A stretch of 64,000 bases of DNA, from assembly GCA_039619475.1 (NCBI GenBank), contig CM077116.1, forward strand, positions 251,396,440 through 251,460,439, read 5' to 3'. Every line of letters starts with the position of its first letter. Position 1 is the first letter of the stretch. A program made the translations under genes and the position numbers. Below are positions 47,101 to 58,340 of the stretch, piece after piece. This stretch comes from Icerya purchasi (taxonomy: Eukaryota; Arthropoda; Insecta; Hemiptera; Monophlebidae). Below the pieces are notes generated by a model, which did not search any database, had not been told where the DNA came from, and worked only from the letters and a program-made list of their open reading frames with translations.

Positions 47101-48589
47101 ATGATCTCTTTGTATTGCAGCGTTTTTTAAGTGGTCCTTTCCGAATTTTCTAAAATCGTTAAGGATTATGTATGTACATATATGTGCAAATTTGGGGTAC
47201 TGCTTATCAGGCCGTTCAGTCGCAGCGTCCTCATTGCAATGGATGCTGAGGTATGACCGAATGGGTTAAGTAAAAAAAAATGTATGCATGTATAGAGTAT
47301 GTAGCAGCGTTAATGAAGATTTTAAGTTCAGAACCAGCACCAAGCCCAACTGTTTTTCTTGCTGCGTATTTATTTTCCACTGGCTGCAGCCAATTCTGTG
47401 CGTACGTGCATTGCCACTATTTTTTTTTTGGTTCCGATATTTATATTACGCGTATAGTAGCACACGAATGTCACAACGAAGTTACACTTTTCCAGCGGCC
47501 AAGAACTGTTTTTTTGACAGGACTTTAAAAATTTCAGCCGATGCCATCGTTACTAGGCAAAGAAGAAAAATGATAATTTTTATGTCAAGCGCGCGTTGGA
47601 CTTTTAATTAACGCCGTAAAATTCTACAAGTCCTAATCATCTCTGAACCGGTTAGTTCTGAACAATGGACTCTCTAATCGCAACCTTAAAATGCACCTTT
47701 GTGCGCTTATACGTGACATCGTGTCCTTCCGGTCAGCAGCCGTAAATTGAAAAAATCAGTCGAAAAATTCCGCTGAGAATTTTTGGAAAAAAGTAACTGA
47801 AGGTCAATAAAAGCGGCGAGACGAATTATTTTGGAGCAATTCCGGAAATATTAATGGTAACACCCTTACGGGAATATCATGAGAAAAGAGAAAAAAGGAC
47901 AGAACGTAACACGAAAAATGCTTTTCTCTGAAACGAGTTACTCCTAGATTATCCGGGTCGCGACTCTCGAGCCGGGAAAATGAATGCCCGGACGGGACGA
48001 CCTCCCGTATTTCACGGTATTTCCGATTTTTTTCCAGCTTTTTCGATTCAACTTTTTCCCCTTTAATTTTTACTAAATAAAAATTACTAAAACAATAAAC
48101 TATTTTTGAAAAAAATCTAAAAGATTGGAACTTAAAACTACTCAAAAGTTATTTGAACCTTCTCTTTGTTGAAATTTTCTCATTTTTACACGTTAATATT
48201 CCCTAAATGAAGCAAGGTATTTTTTTGCTTTGCGGTTGAGATTGACGAGATTAGTTTTTTTTTTTTTTTAGACAAACTACCTAAAAGTTTATTTGTAAAG
48301 CAATGTATGAGATGTATAAAATATTGTTATTAATGTTTTTTCGGTGTATGCAGTTGTACAGAAAGTAGTATATTTTTCTTTTAGATTGCCATGCGTATCT
48401 CTTGGATACTGTTTATTTAAAAATACCAGGTAAATTATTTTTGTCGCTGTTATAATAACATCATTTTTGTTTACTCAAAGGTTCGCGTTATATATAACAC
48501 TTATGTAAATTGGTTACATTATTGTTTCTAAAATTGTTAATATGCCTATAATGTTACTAAATATAATCATGTTATTTTGATTTATAAAA
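47101..48589. other. No supported gene
   Basis: AT-rich sequence. ORFs at 47280-47611 and 47804-48145 lack recognisable domains. Confidence 0.5.
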
Positions 48590-49689
48590 TCTATATATCT
48601 ATAATATATGTATATAAAACAAATTCGGATTCGGTACACCACTTATAACTCAAGAACGGCTGGACCAATTTTCATGATCTTTGATGATTTGTCTCCACCC
48701 CGAATATACGCAATTTAAAAAAAAAAGTGTTCGATAAATTTTTTTTTTTTTTTTATAATTCGGGTGTATTACACCATTTATAGAACGGCTGGACCGATTT
48801 TTATAATCGTTGATTTATTGGATTTTTCTCCGCTCCGAAAAGCAGAATACGAAATTTAAAATAAAATTTATGAAGAAAATTCTTCTTTTTTTTTTTTTTT
48901 GCTGTTTTTGGCTCAAGAGGGGGATTTAAATTATTTTTTAACCGTAATATTTGGATTTTATGAAAGGGCTGCTGTGTTTTGTTTTATATTTTGAATTTCG
49001 CTTTTAAAGGGTTGTCTGGTGATGTGTTATGAATTTTTTAAAGGTGATTTTTCAGGTCGTTCTAAATTCCATATTATATATTTTAGACGGCTTCTTGCCG
49101 CCCAGGATAATCGCTCAGCTTAAAGTTGTAAATTGTCATAGATAGAAGTTTAATTGTAATATATGATCCAAAATTCTGATAAGTCAAACCGATTCCGAGC
49201 TCTATTATAAAATTAAATATTTTTCTCGTTTCTGAACCATCTTATTCGGATTATTCCGTACATTGTATGTGTATGAAATCCTAAAAATCGGTATAAATTT
49301 ACTTTAAGAAATTAAATTACTTTAGGTTTTTTCGTGTATAGCCCGTCATCAGCTAACAGCTCAAAGTACACACTTTATTAAAAAGTATATAAATTGTTGA
49401 GTGTGAACTATGTGTTCTTAGCTGATGATATAGCTCGAAAAAACATGTTTTTAAAGTAATTTACTTTCATTTTTTATTAAATTAAATTTATACTGATTTT
49501 TGTTATTAAGGGGAATGAATAATGCCTTGCTGTCACGTGAATTACATTCAAAATACTTTTCATTTTGATTTTTGTACATTTATTGAACTTAATTCGTTTT
49601 AAGTATTTAATAAAAAAAAACTGAATTTAATTCAGCTAATAAAACATTTATTGATTCTAAAGCGGTACGAAGTTCGTCGGGTCAGCTAG
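48590..49689 (+). mobile_element. Non-autonomous Helitron, second type
   Basis: The left region begins TCTATATATCTATAATATAT at 48590 (a start at 48598 is also possible). It is followed by an ACGGCTGGACCAATTTTCAT phrase common near insect Helitron 5' ends. The right end is GCGGTACGAAGTTCGTCGGG then TCAGCTAG (49686-49689), followed by T. TACGAAGTTCGT is a near-perfect terminal hairpin. The ACGGCTGGACC(A/G)ATTTT block is present twice (48655 and 48785 regions). It is about 1.1 kb and non-coding. It differs from the 3321-5086 element in sequence at both ends. Confidence 0.75.
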
Positions 49690-50011
49690 TTATACATATA
49701 TTTATTATCTATTTTTATTTATATGAAATTGTTTATACAAATAATACGCAACAAAGAAGTTACTTAGCGTCGGTTTTTCTATATCTATAATTTAGTTTTA
49801 AAAAATCTAGAAAAAATTGAGAACCCCGAATAATAAATTACTGAATTCCCGTAAAACTCGGAAAATCTCGAAAATTCGGCAAATCCCTATAACCGAGAAT
49901 CCCGAAATTTCGGGATCTCGCACACCCCTGTCGGCTCTCACCATAAACGAAATCGCTGCGAAATCGGCGATGCAATTACTTTCATTTGCGTAAATTTTAT
50001 TTCGACAATTA

Positions 50012-50165
50012 GCCAGCTACCGCGTGGCGCAGTTGATTACTTAACTATGTTTCATCATTCGGGTAGAATATCGCAGTGCCGCACATGGACATCTTCAAAA
50101 ATTTCATTTATACCGGATTATAATGTTCATAATTGACGCGCCCAAAAATAAATAGAAAACATCAA
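50012..50165 (+). mobile_element. tRNA-derived SINE, copy 3
   Basis: CCAGCTACCGCGTGGCGCAG (50013-50032) gives the A-box region. TTCGGGTAGAATATCGCAGT (50058-50077) is the B-box region, degraded. CCGGATTATAATGTTCATAA then TTGACGCGCCCAAAAATAAA forms the 3' end, followed by an A-rich tail to about 50210. No target duplication was certain. Confidence 0.8.
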
Positions 50166-50210
50166 AAAAAAGAAAAAGTAATATAAAAAAATAATAATAT
50201 TTCGTCCATT

Positions 50211-51465
50211 AATTCGAAAATAATAAATCGCTTCTTGGCTGCAAGTTCGTTAATAGATATGAATGAAGTATTTTATCGGGACGATTTCTTGCTGTATGTA
50301 GTTTGCAGCAGTATGACAAATACATGTACATTCTATTTAATCTAACCTGCGCGTATTTTTATTTAAGAATGTAACTTGTTACAGTTTGATCAGAATTTTG
50401 TTCTGGTTTTAAAACTTTACCAAACGAAATTACAAGTTGTATGCTGCGCAGAATTTACGAAATTTCCGGTATCCATAAATGTGGTCGACCACTTATGCCG
50501 ATTGTGCTCTATTAAATTCGGTTGCTTTAAAACAGTTATCTGAGTAATTAATAAAGTTTACCATATTATTAGTACTTAAATGGAGGTATAATAATGTACG
50601 GAAAGAAATTAATTTCGATTTTTCAATGCCTCTATTGCATACCGATTGCTTGTTACTCTAATCGGAATGATGACATAGGTATGATGTCAGTGAAAAAAAA
50701 AAAGGAACAGAATAAGAAACGAGAATCAGCCGGTACGTTTATTCATAAAAAAGATTTCATCATAACTATTTGCGTTTGTAATGAATGTAATTAGCGGAGT
50801 TGGCTGAGGGAAATGTCTACTTTTTCGAATAAATTAACGACGCGAGCAATAAAACTAACCTTTACAAAAAATAACGACAACAATAATTAAAATTCAAAAG
50901 ACAATTGTTCCAACTTCCTGTCTCGTGCATGTACGGTGCGCGCAGACCTTTCCCCTGCCGATGCAACTGCGCTAATCGGACTTGATTCTCTTGACCGAAC
51001 ACAGCCATCTTCTACTCTCCGTCGCAGCTGTCCTCCAGTCTATATTCACGATATAATACGTCACAGTCTTCATTCTTGCCCAAAAATAAAATCGAACCAT
51101 GTTGAATCAGCTCTTCCTCTGGCTAGCCGAAGCACTGCTACGATCTATCCGCCTTCCTGGATAATGTTTATCTAAAACCGGTATTTCACAGGCAACCGTC
51201 CATCTAGAATTCATTCTTACTGGCCCCAACCGAATGCCATCCGAAGCAACCGGTGGTTGCTTCTAAAGGACATGGAGGAAAACTAAAACTTCCTGAAATC
51301 GTAGTCGGCTGTAGAATTGTATCGATGATTATCGCACCTCACACATTAATCTTAAACTGCTACTTTTGCTTTCTTTCTTTTTTTTTTCTGTAAAATAAGT
51401 TGTGGATCCCGCAGAGCAATGCTGCCCGTAGTGCGGATGCCCGACACTCTTATCAACGTTTATTA
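50211..51465. other. No supported gene
   Basis: Less AT-rich from about 50920 to 51300. ORF 50936-51175 starts at GTG and has no recognisable domain. It could be part of an LTR or an exon; I see no decisive sign. Confidence 0.4.
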
Positions 51466-52451
51466 TTAACCCGGCGCCATTGTGGCCGGGTATCTAATAC
51501 CCGACGGTTTTTAAACCCCTAATAACTTTAAACACACGCGTTATTTGCCGCTAACAGTAGCTGCAGTCGTTGATCTCTTTGAGCGTATTAGCTATTCTAT
51601 TTAGTGTCACTGAGGCTCGAGTTTGCACGTCTGTAAAGAGCGCGCGGCTACGTTACATCCGGCCACAATGGCCACGTAACATTTATATATACAACGTGTT
51701 TATTGTTTTTTATTGTTTATTGTAGAATTACATATCCTTTTTCACAGTTTTACGAACGATGTCATACGAAAATAGTCGACTTCTAACCTTGTTTGAACAA
51801 ACTTGTACCACAGTGAACAGTTCAGTTCAGACCACGAGTGAGGAAGAATATGGGGAGAACTTACCGAGAGGCTTACGTATTCACGAACAAGTTGGCGAAA
51901 CTATGACCTACCCTCCGAATGAAAATTCGAAAACATATACGAGATGTACAGACTGTCCTTCTGCCAAAGACAAAGAAACAAGGCGTAATTGCAATAAATG
52001 TAACAAGCCGATTTGTATGCAACACATTATCCCAGTGTGCCAAAGTTACGTTAATCTCGATAGCGATTAACTTAGTATATAAGTAATAAATAAGCTTTGT
52101 TTTACATAATTCATAATTTGATGTTAACGTGTTAAAAACAAGTTTATATTTTGTACCTAAATTGTTATTATTTTTTGTTTTTGAATATATGTACTCTAAG
52201 TTAAGTTCTAACAAATTTATCTCAGGAGAAAAATGTTTTTTGGTTTTCTCAAATTTTTGATGATTATATGCTCATTTTATAATAAATAAATGTTTAATGT
52301 TCATAAATAATGTATATAACTACATATTTCCCTAATATAGAAAACTAATATTGACATAAGATTGATTCAGTGTACAATAATGTCGATCGGTATTAGATAC
52401 CCGGCCACAACGACCGTGTTCTGTTTGGCCGCCACAATGACGCCAGGTTAA
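51466..52451 (+). mobile_element. Short piggyBac-type transposon
   Basis: TTAA at 51466-51469 and 52448-52451 is the piggyBac target site. The left terminus CCCGGCGCCATTGTGGCCGG and the inverted right terminus CCTGGCGTCATTGTGGCGGC match at most positions. Just inside both ends is GGGTATCTAATACC (51488-51501; inverted at 52389-52402), itself a hairpin. A further inverted copy of the GGCCACAATGGCC motif lies at 51659-51677. Excluding the TTAA sites, the body is 978 bp, too short for a full transposase of about 600 residues. It carries one intact ORF with the transposase C-terminal domain. It would need an autonomous relative to move. Confidence 0.93.
51759..52070 (+). CDS. piggyBac transposase C-terminal cysteine-rich domain, stand-alone ORF
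   Basis: The ATG ORF of 103 codons is uninterrupted. Residues 1-45 are polar and Ser/Thr/Glu-rich, ending in LPRGLRIHEQVGETMTYPP. Residues 59-96 hold the zinc-binding pattern YTRCTDCPSAKDK, NCNKCNKPICMQH and IPVCQSYV, that is C-x2-C, C-x2-C-x4-C-x2-H and C. This is the C-terminal cysteine-rich domain that in piggyBac transposases binds the transposon ends. The RNase H-like DDD catalytic domain is absent. The ORF sits centrally between the TTAA termini, and an AATAAATAAATG polyadenylation-like signal follows near 52281. The likely origin is an in-frame internal deletion. Whether it is expressed, and whether it can compete with full transposase for the ends, is inference. Confidence 0.82.
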   Translation: MSYENSRLLTLFEQTCTTVNSSVQTTSEEEYGENLPRGLRIHEQVGETMTYPPNENSKTYTRCTDCPSAKDKETRRNCNKCNKPICMQHIIPVCQSYVNLDSD

Positions 52452-53880
52452 AAACCAATATTACACAAATATTCTTAAACTATAGCATTAGAGCGTTAAA
52501 ATGTAACACAATATAGAAAGGTCAATTATTAAGTTTTATAAACAAACGTATAAACCAAAAATAATAATAATAATAATAATTACTCAATTGCTTCCGAAGA
52601 AAATGATATAACGAACAAAACGGAGCGAATATGTACATTACTTAATACTAAGACGTGTTTAGCCTACTTTTTACACCACTCCTTTAACCACGTTTTAACT
52701 TTACTCTTCCACAATTCTATCTTCTTTTTCTCATGTATGTCCGGAGGTATGACTTCTATCAGTTTCATAAGTATCAACTCGTCAACATTTTCAATTTTAT
52801 CGGTTACTCTCATCGACCTAACAGCGTAAAAATTTTGATGAACCGAAAAATCCCCACGTACGTTTGTAAGAACAATCGCATCGGAGACAGCGTTGGGGTC
52901 TGAGTGTTAGTAGTCGAAAGTTAAGACGGTAACACACGTTCCTGAGCGCAGCCGTACTGTGTATCGAGTAACATCGAGTCAAGAGAGGATTTTAAAAATC
53001 CCGCTAAAATCAGACGTACATGCAGGAACATGGACAATTGAAATTGCAAATTATATTTAGCTGTTTACATTTTCAGCGAAGGTTTTTTGCCAGTTTTAAA
53101 AATTATCAATGCCATAGGAATTACTATTGGTCCTGAAGCTTATGTATTCGGTACTAAATTGTGGACAGTAGTCGAATTGTCCGAGCAACGAGGAACCTGG
53201 AACTGCTCGTAAATCAGAACGAGCTTCCGAAAAAAAAATCAATTTCGAAGTCAAAAGAAAAGACACACTTTATGGAATCGCCGATTAACAAAATGTAAGT
53301 ATAACGTACTGCGGCTGCCTGAAACGTGCTCAAAACTTTAAACGGGTTTTCCTCAAAACTACTTTTTTCAACATGGTTGAACATCTCAAGTTCTATTTAA
53401 CCAATTTAGTTCAAATTTTGTACCAACCTTCAATACATATAAAATTGTTCACACTAAGGATCTTTTCAAAGACTTCCTCGTTCTTGTTTCATATTTTTTT
53501 TCAGGGAACGACTCATTCTATTCTCTCGACTGAACCGTTCTTGATAACAATCGCGTACAAATGTAAATGTTCTTACTGTTCTAGATTTTCAACAATGTTC
53601 CTTGTAGTAATGTAAATAATCGGATTATCGGGGTAAACGATTATTCTCGTATTTGTTTCAAAATAATCCTCGGTTTAATGCTGGCATTTAATAAAAAATA
53701 TCTGTTGTGGCCAAGCACAATACTTCCATGTGAAGAGGAAGGAGCTTCGCCGCTCCCCCAAGCCCTGAAATCACAAACATTAAACAACAAGTATTTTAAA
53801 GGGAAAATCTTAAAATATATAAAGTACTGTAGTATATGCGTGATAAACTGGTACAACTGCATCCTTATTATAGGATAAGT
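52452..53880. other. No supported gene
   Basis: (AAT)n at about 52558-52579. ORFs 53373-53615 and 53641-53895 have no recognisable family. Confidence 0.45.
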
Positions 53881-54225
53881 ACCCCTTCCGCTCAACCGAT
53901 TCTAACCAAAAAGGGAGGTGCATAACTAGATGCCGCATAATTTCAATCTTCTACGACCAGCCGTTTTTGAGTTCTGCGTGATAAACACATACATACGTAC
54001 AGACGTCACGAAAAAAGCGACTTAAAATGGATGCAGGGATATTAAAATGGATAGTTTTGTTGAAACGTAATATTCAAAATACTCTACAAATACAGTACTT
54101 CTTTTCCACCGCATACGGAAGTTATTAGGGATGGTGTCAAAATGGACATATAATCCGTCGAAATATGGCATTAAACATTTTTTGCAATTACAATACTTCC
54201 TTTACATCGTACAAGGAATTAAAAA
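53880..54225 (+). repeat. Repeat block with two tandem hairpin-bearing units
   Basis: After a phrase CAGCCGTTTTTGAGTTCTGC near 53959, two related units start at about 54038 and 54129. Each has AGGGAT(A/G)(T/G)..AAAATGGA(T/C)A and ends in a hairpin: ACTTC...GAAGT at 54093-54123 and ACTTCCTT...AAGGAATT at about 54195-54222. The class is unknown. Confidence 0.45.
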
Positions 54226-54279
54226 TGAAAACTGGATAGCGAAATAATTGCATCAAAGAGTAATAAGGATAAATGATCA

Positions 54280-55645
54280 TTCAATAATTTATTGTAACCG
54301 GAGTTCATTGCGAATTAGATAATGCAATACGGAAAACTGGAAAGAAGAAATCAATGGAAGAAGATAGAATACCGGCAGATATGCTGGAAATAAAAAACAT
54401 TTGCTGGATATTTTAATTGAAATATGCGGTAAAACAAATAATATTTTACCAATTACACAGAAAGATTGCTCATAGACAATACGAAACAATAGCATTAATA
54501 AGCCACACATTACAAATACTATCAATAAAAATGAATGCAAGAGCGGACGAAAGAATTAGACACGCGATGAAGTCCCACCCAGTCCGAATTTATAGCAAAT
54601 CGAGAAGCAAGAGACGCTATAGCAAAACTAATTATTCAACGTGCTTTGAATGTAAAGAACTAATAGCGCGTGCTTTACAGATTATGAAAAAGCTTTTGAC
54701 AAAGTAATTCACACGAAATTAATAAATATACCGCAGAAGTGTAATCTAGACGAAAATGACAAAGTTAAAAATCTCTATTAAGAACAAACGGTCAATGTTA
54801 AAATCAAAGATAAAAATATTCCACTATAAAAAGATACGAAATACAGAAAGGGCAGAGACAAGGATGAGTCGCCGTGACTATTTAATACATACGTTGAAGA
54901 AATAAGGAAAAAGCAATGAACCGAAAAAAAATTGGTTGCAAAATAAATTGGGAAGTGATTAACAATATTAATTATGCGGACGATAAGGTTATAATTGCGG
55001 AAACAGAAGAACACAAAAGATATGTTAGACGTTATTAACAAGGAATGAAAAAAAATACGGAAAAAACTAAAACAATGAAATTTACAAAGAGACAAATGAC
55101 AACTATATAAAAGTCCAAATTGACAAGAAATTTTTAAAACATGTAACCGAGTTTAAATATTTAGATGCAACAATTATAAATGACCGCCGAGATGAGGAAT
55201 AGCAATTACAAATCTGATTAAAGAGTAGAAAAATAGCGATGGAACTAAAGAGTCAGTGTACGGGTTCATGTTGAAATATGCGTCGGAATAGTCGTCGACT
55301 ATCAATATATGCCGAATGCAAAAGAAGATTGAACGCTTTCGAAATGTGGACGTAGCGACGATTGCACAGGATCCCGTGGACCGATTTCGTTTCTTATAAG
55401 AAAGCCGATGTAATGTCGATAAGTTGTCTATCGTCGAAGACGTTAAGAAGCGAAAGCGGAAATATATAGGTCACAAGTACGGGAGCAAAATCTATTTATG
55501 TTGGCGGTTCAAGGAAAAATGCTCGGAAATCCAACAGCGGGAAGGAAAAGAATGAAATATGTGACGTCAAATATTGGAATCGGCGAAACGTGCGACGTAA
55601 CAAATGCAGCTGGATACAGAAAAAATTTGGAAGGTCAACTGTCCT
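54280..55645 (+). pseudogene. RTE-like LINE reverse transcriptase relic
   Basis: Broken + strand fragments follow reverse transcriptase order. A finger-region piece, KKKSMEEDRIPADMLEIK, lies near 54340-54400. CFTDYEKAFDKVIHTKLINI, with motif A intact, lies near 54671-54730. After a gap comes FNTYVEEIRK (near 54880), then NYADDKVIIAETEEH with an intact YADD (near 54970-55015). KTKTMKFTKRQMTT follows (near 55065), and a C-terminal block with MLAVQGKMLGNPTAGRKRMK (from 55498). Many stops and frameshifts are present. The C-terminal style resembles RTE-type endonuclease-reverse transcriptases of insects. The 5' part is missing, and a poly-T tract at about 55646-55669 interrupts the tail. Confidence 0.78.
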
Positions 55646-55739
55646 TTTTTTTTTTTTTTTTTTTTTTTTCAGTTGCCATATTTGACGTGCAAGCTCCTAA
55701 AAGAAAATGCAACAAAGTGATGATGACGATAAACTAGCG

Positions 55740-56027
55740 TAGGAACAATTCTTTTTTTTTTAACTTGATAAAGAGTTTCTCCGATGTAAATAATTTTTGA
55801 TTACACGCCTATATCCTGCAACATTTGAAAGATGTGTAAAAGTATTCATAACAATTTTTGAGTATTCGTGGCAGATTTTTTCGATTCTATAATGATTTTC
55901 TGAATTTCGGTAAAGTGCTTTTCGGTGACATTGAATTTTCATAAAATTAAGACGTTCGGTAATTTTTCAGAATAATTACGAAGTTTAGCGATTTATCTTA
56001 CACGGAAAAAATTTAATTACACAGAAC

Positions 56028-56030
<3 letters not shown>
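55740..56030. other. Spacer ending in Jockey target duplication
   Basis: AT-rich sequence. Its last 12 bp, ACACAGAACAAT (56019-56030), are one copy of the target duplication of the Jockey element that follows. Confidence 0.6.
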
Positions 56031-56059
<29 letters not shown>

Positions 56060-58328
56060 TACACTATTACGAGCTGTCCATCAAGGACATTTAGTAATAC
56101 GTGTGAATGAACTTAAACATGAAGGGAGGAGTACCCAATGGCACCTACCCGATTACCCCTACCTTAAACAAGATCCTGCGGTTTCTGGCGTTTCAGTCTT
56201 CTTACATTATCGGTAACATCGAGCAATTCTCTAGCAAGAGTGTTCGGATGAGAATCGAGTCTGTCTGCGTGTCTTTTAGCATGAACTTTGATGACATCAG
56301 CCACATAATCTACACACAAATCTCGATGTAAGGTTAGATTAGTAACATACCAGGGTGCCTTGGTTATCAACCGAAGGATCTTATTCTGAGAAGTCTGTAT
56401 TACCTTCAGGTTTGACGGTTTAGCGCAAACCCAAAGTTGAACCCCGTACGTCCAGATGGGTTTCAAAATAGTTGTGTATATTAGACGTTTGTTGTCCGTT
56501 GTCAGTACACTGTTTCTCCCTATCAGCCAGTACATTTTTTTAACCCGGATATCTAATTGTTTCTTTTTAACCTGTATATGGTGTTTCCATGTCAATCGGC
56601 TGTCTAAGTGCAAACCTAAATACCTAACCGTTGCTCGCACAGGAAGATCTATGTTATTGATCTTAACGGGTGGGACTTCAACTTTTCAGGTTAGTAAAAT
56701 GGATATTCACCGATTTGCTTTCGTTTATCCCGATTTTCCATTTTTTAAACCATGTTTCAGCCTTCGTAAGAGCATTTTATAGATTGTTGCTAGCTTTCTT
56801 CGGATCTTCATGTGATGACAGTAGTGCCGTGTCGTCCGTAAATGTAGCCATCTGCACATTCTCTGTCGCAGGAAAATCTGCTGTGTATAACAAGTACAGC
56901 GTGGGGCCCAACACTGAACCCTGAGGAACGCCTGCTAAAACTGGATGTATTTCTGAGTAGGTATGTTCGTAACGCACTTGAAAATGACGATCTTCGAGGT
57001 ATGATTTTAGCAACAGGTAAAGGTTACTCGGGAATAAATAATTCAATTTGTATAATAAACCATCGTGCCAGACTTTATCAAAAGCCTGTTGAACGTCGAG
57101 AAATACCGCAGTACATACTTTTGTAGTTTCTAAACTATTTTCAATTACACTAACCACCCTATGCAATTGATCGATCTTGGAATGATGTTTTAAAAAGCCA
57201 AACTGATGTTGCGGAATTACATCAGTTGACTGTATAATATAAGGCTGTAACCTTTTTAATATTAATTTTTCCATTACCTTCGATAAAACAGGCAACAAGG
57301 AAATCGAATATTAAGATGTTACAGAGTAGGGATCTTTACCAGGTTTCGGAATCATTACGATTTGCGCAAACTTCCATTGTACCGGAAAATATTGTATGCG
57401 AAATACTGCGATATAGAAGTGAGCAATAGCTTTCCGCTCGGAAGTTTATTTAATAGGTCAGCGCTTATTAAGTCGAAAGCTGGGCTTTTCTTCTTTTTCA
57501 GCCTTTTAAGCAGACACCCAACCTCGTGAGCAGAGGCTGATTTTATTGCTAAAGATGGTCCACATGGACTGGTTATAAATTCATGTATTTCCCTGTCCGT
57601 GTTTGTCTGCATGTTTAGCTTAAACACGGTTGCCAAGTACTCGGCAAATAAATTCGACTTCTGTTTATGATCTTTCGCCCATGACCCGTCACCATGTTTC
57701 ATCGGAGGAACATGTTTATTCGGTTGCCTAATATTTTTGGTACACTTCCACAAGGAATAATCATCAATTGCTAAGGGTGATAGTTTAGTTAAATAATTAT
57801 TGAGCGTTTTATTTTTGATTTCTTCTAAAAGTTTTTTTAATTCTTTTATTTTGTTATTAAACAACTTTTTATCCGAAGGGTTTCCCGATTGGAACCACCT
57901 TCTTCTAAGCTTTCTCTTTTCTAAGACAAGTTTCCGGACTGATATTGGATAATTTTTATTACTTTTTTTACATTTAAGAACAGGAGTGCTTAAGGTAGCT
58001 GCTATTTGTATTTCGTTTGTTAGGTACCGTACGGCATTCTCGACGTCAGTTGGGCTTTTTAAAGGAATTTTTAAGTTTAACTTTGTATCCAAATGATCTC
58101 TAAATGATTCCCAGTCTGTTTTGTGGTTATATAAATGTATTTGCTCCTCTCTGCATATAACCGAATAATCACCGAAAGTTAAAATAATAGAAGAGTGATC
58201 TGAAAAGAGATCGAAGGAAGAATTTATATTTGTATAATAACTAGCGGTTCCTTTTGTAATGAAGAAATCTAAAAGATCCGGTATCTTACGATTATCGGTT
58301 GGCCAATAAGTTGGTTCCCCTGTTGATA
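56031..58328 (-). mobile_element. 5'-truncated Jockey-type LINE
   Basis: ACACAGAACAAT occurs at 56019-56030 and 58329-58340, an exact 12-bp target duplication. Poly-T on + at 56031-56054 is the poly-A tail of a - strand insertion. The element keeps the last part of the endonuclease and a mutated reverse transcriptase. The rest of the 5' part was lost at insertion, as is common for LINEs. Length 2298 bp. Confidence 0.92.
56164..58328 (-). pseudogene. Jockey ORF2 remnant: endonuclease C-terminus and reverse transcriptase
   Basis: Downstream from 58328 the - strand reads TGEPTYWPTDNRKIPDLLDF, then LFSDHSSIILTFGD (the SDH endonuclease signature), to 57355. The reverse transcriptase part (57298-56777) contains LPVLSKVMEKLILKRL and QHQFGFLKHHSKIDQLHRVV. 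Motif A is FLDVQQAFDKVWHDGLLYKL and motif B is GVPQGSVLGPTLYLLYTADF. Motif C is altered to FTDD where FADD is usual. The thumb and C-terminus follow in a third frame (56640-56164: TVRYLGLHLDSRLTWKHHI through LKPIWTYGVQLW). No RNase H is seen, as expected for Jockey. At least two frameshifts make it inactive. Confidence 0.92.
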
Positions 58329-58340
58329 ACACAGAACAAT

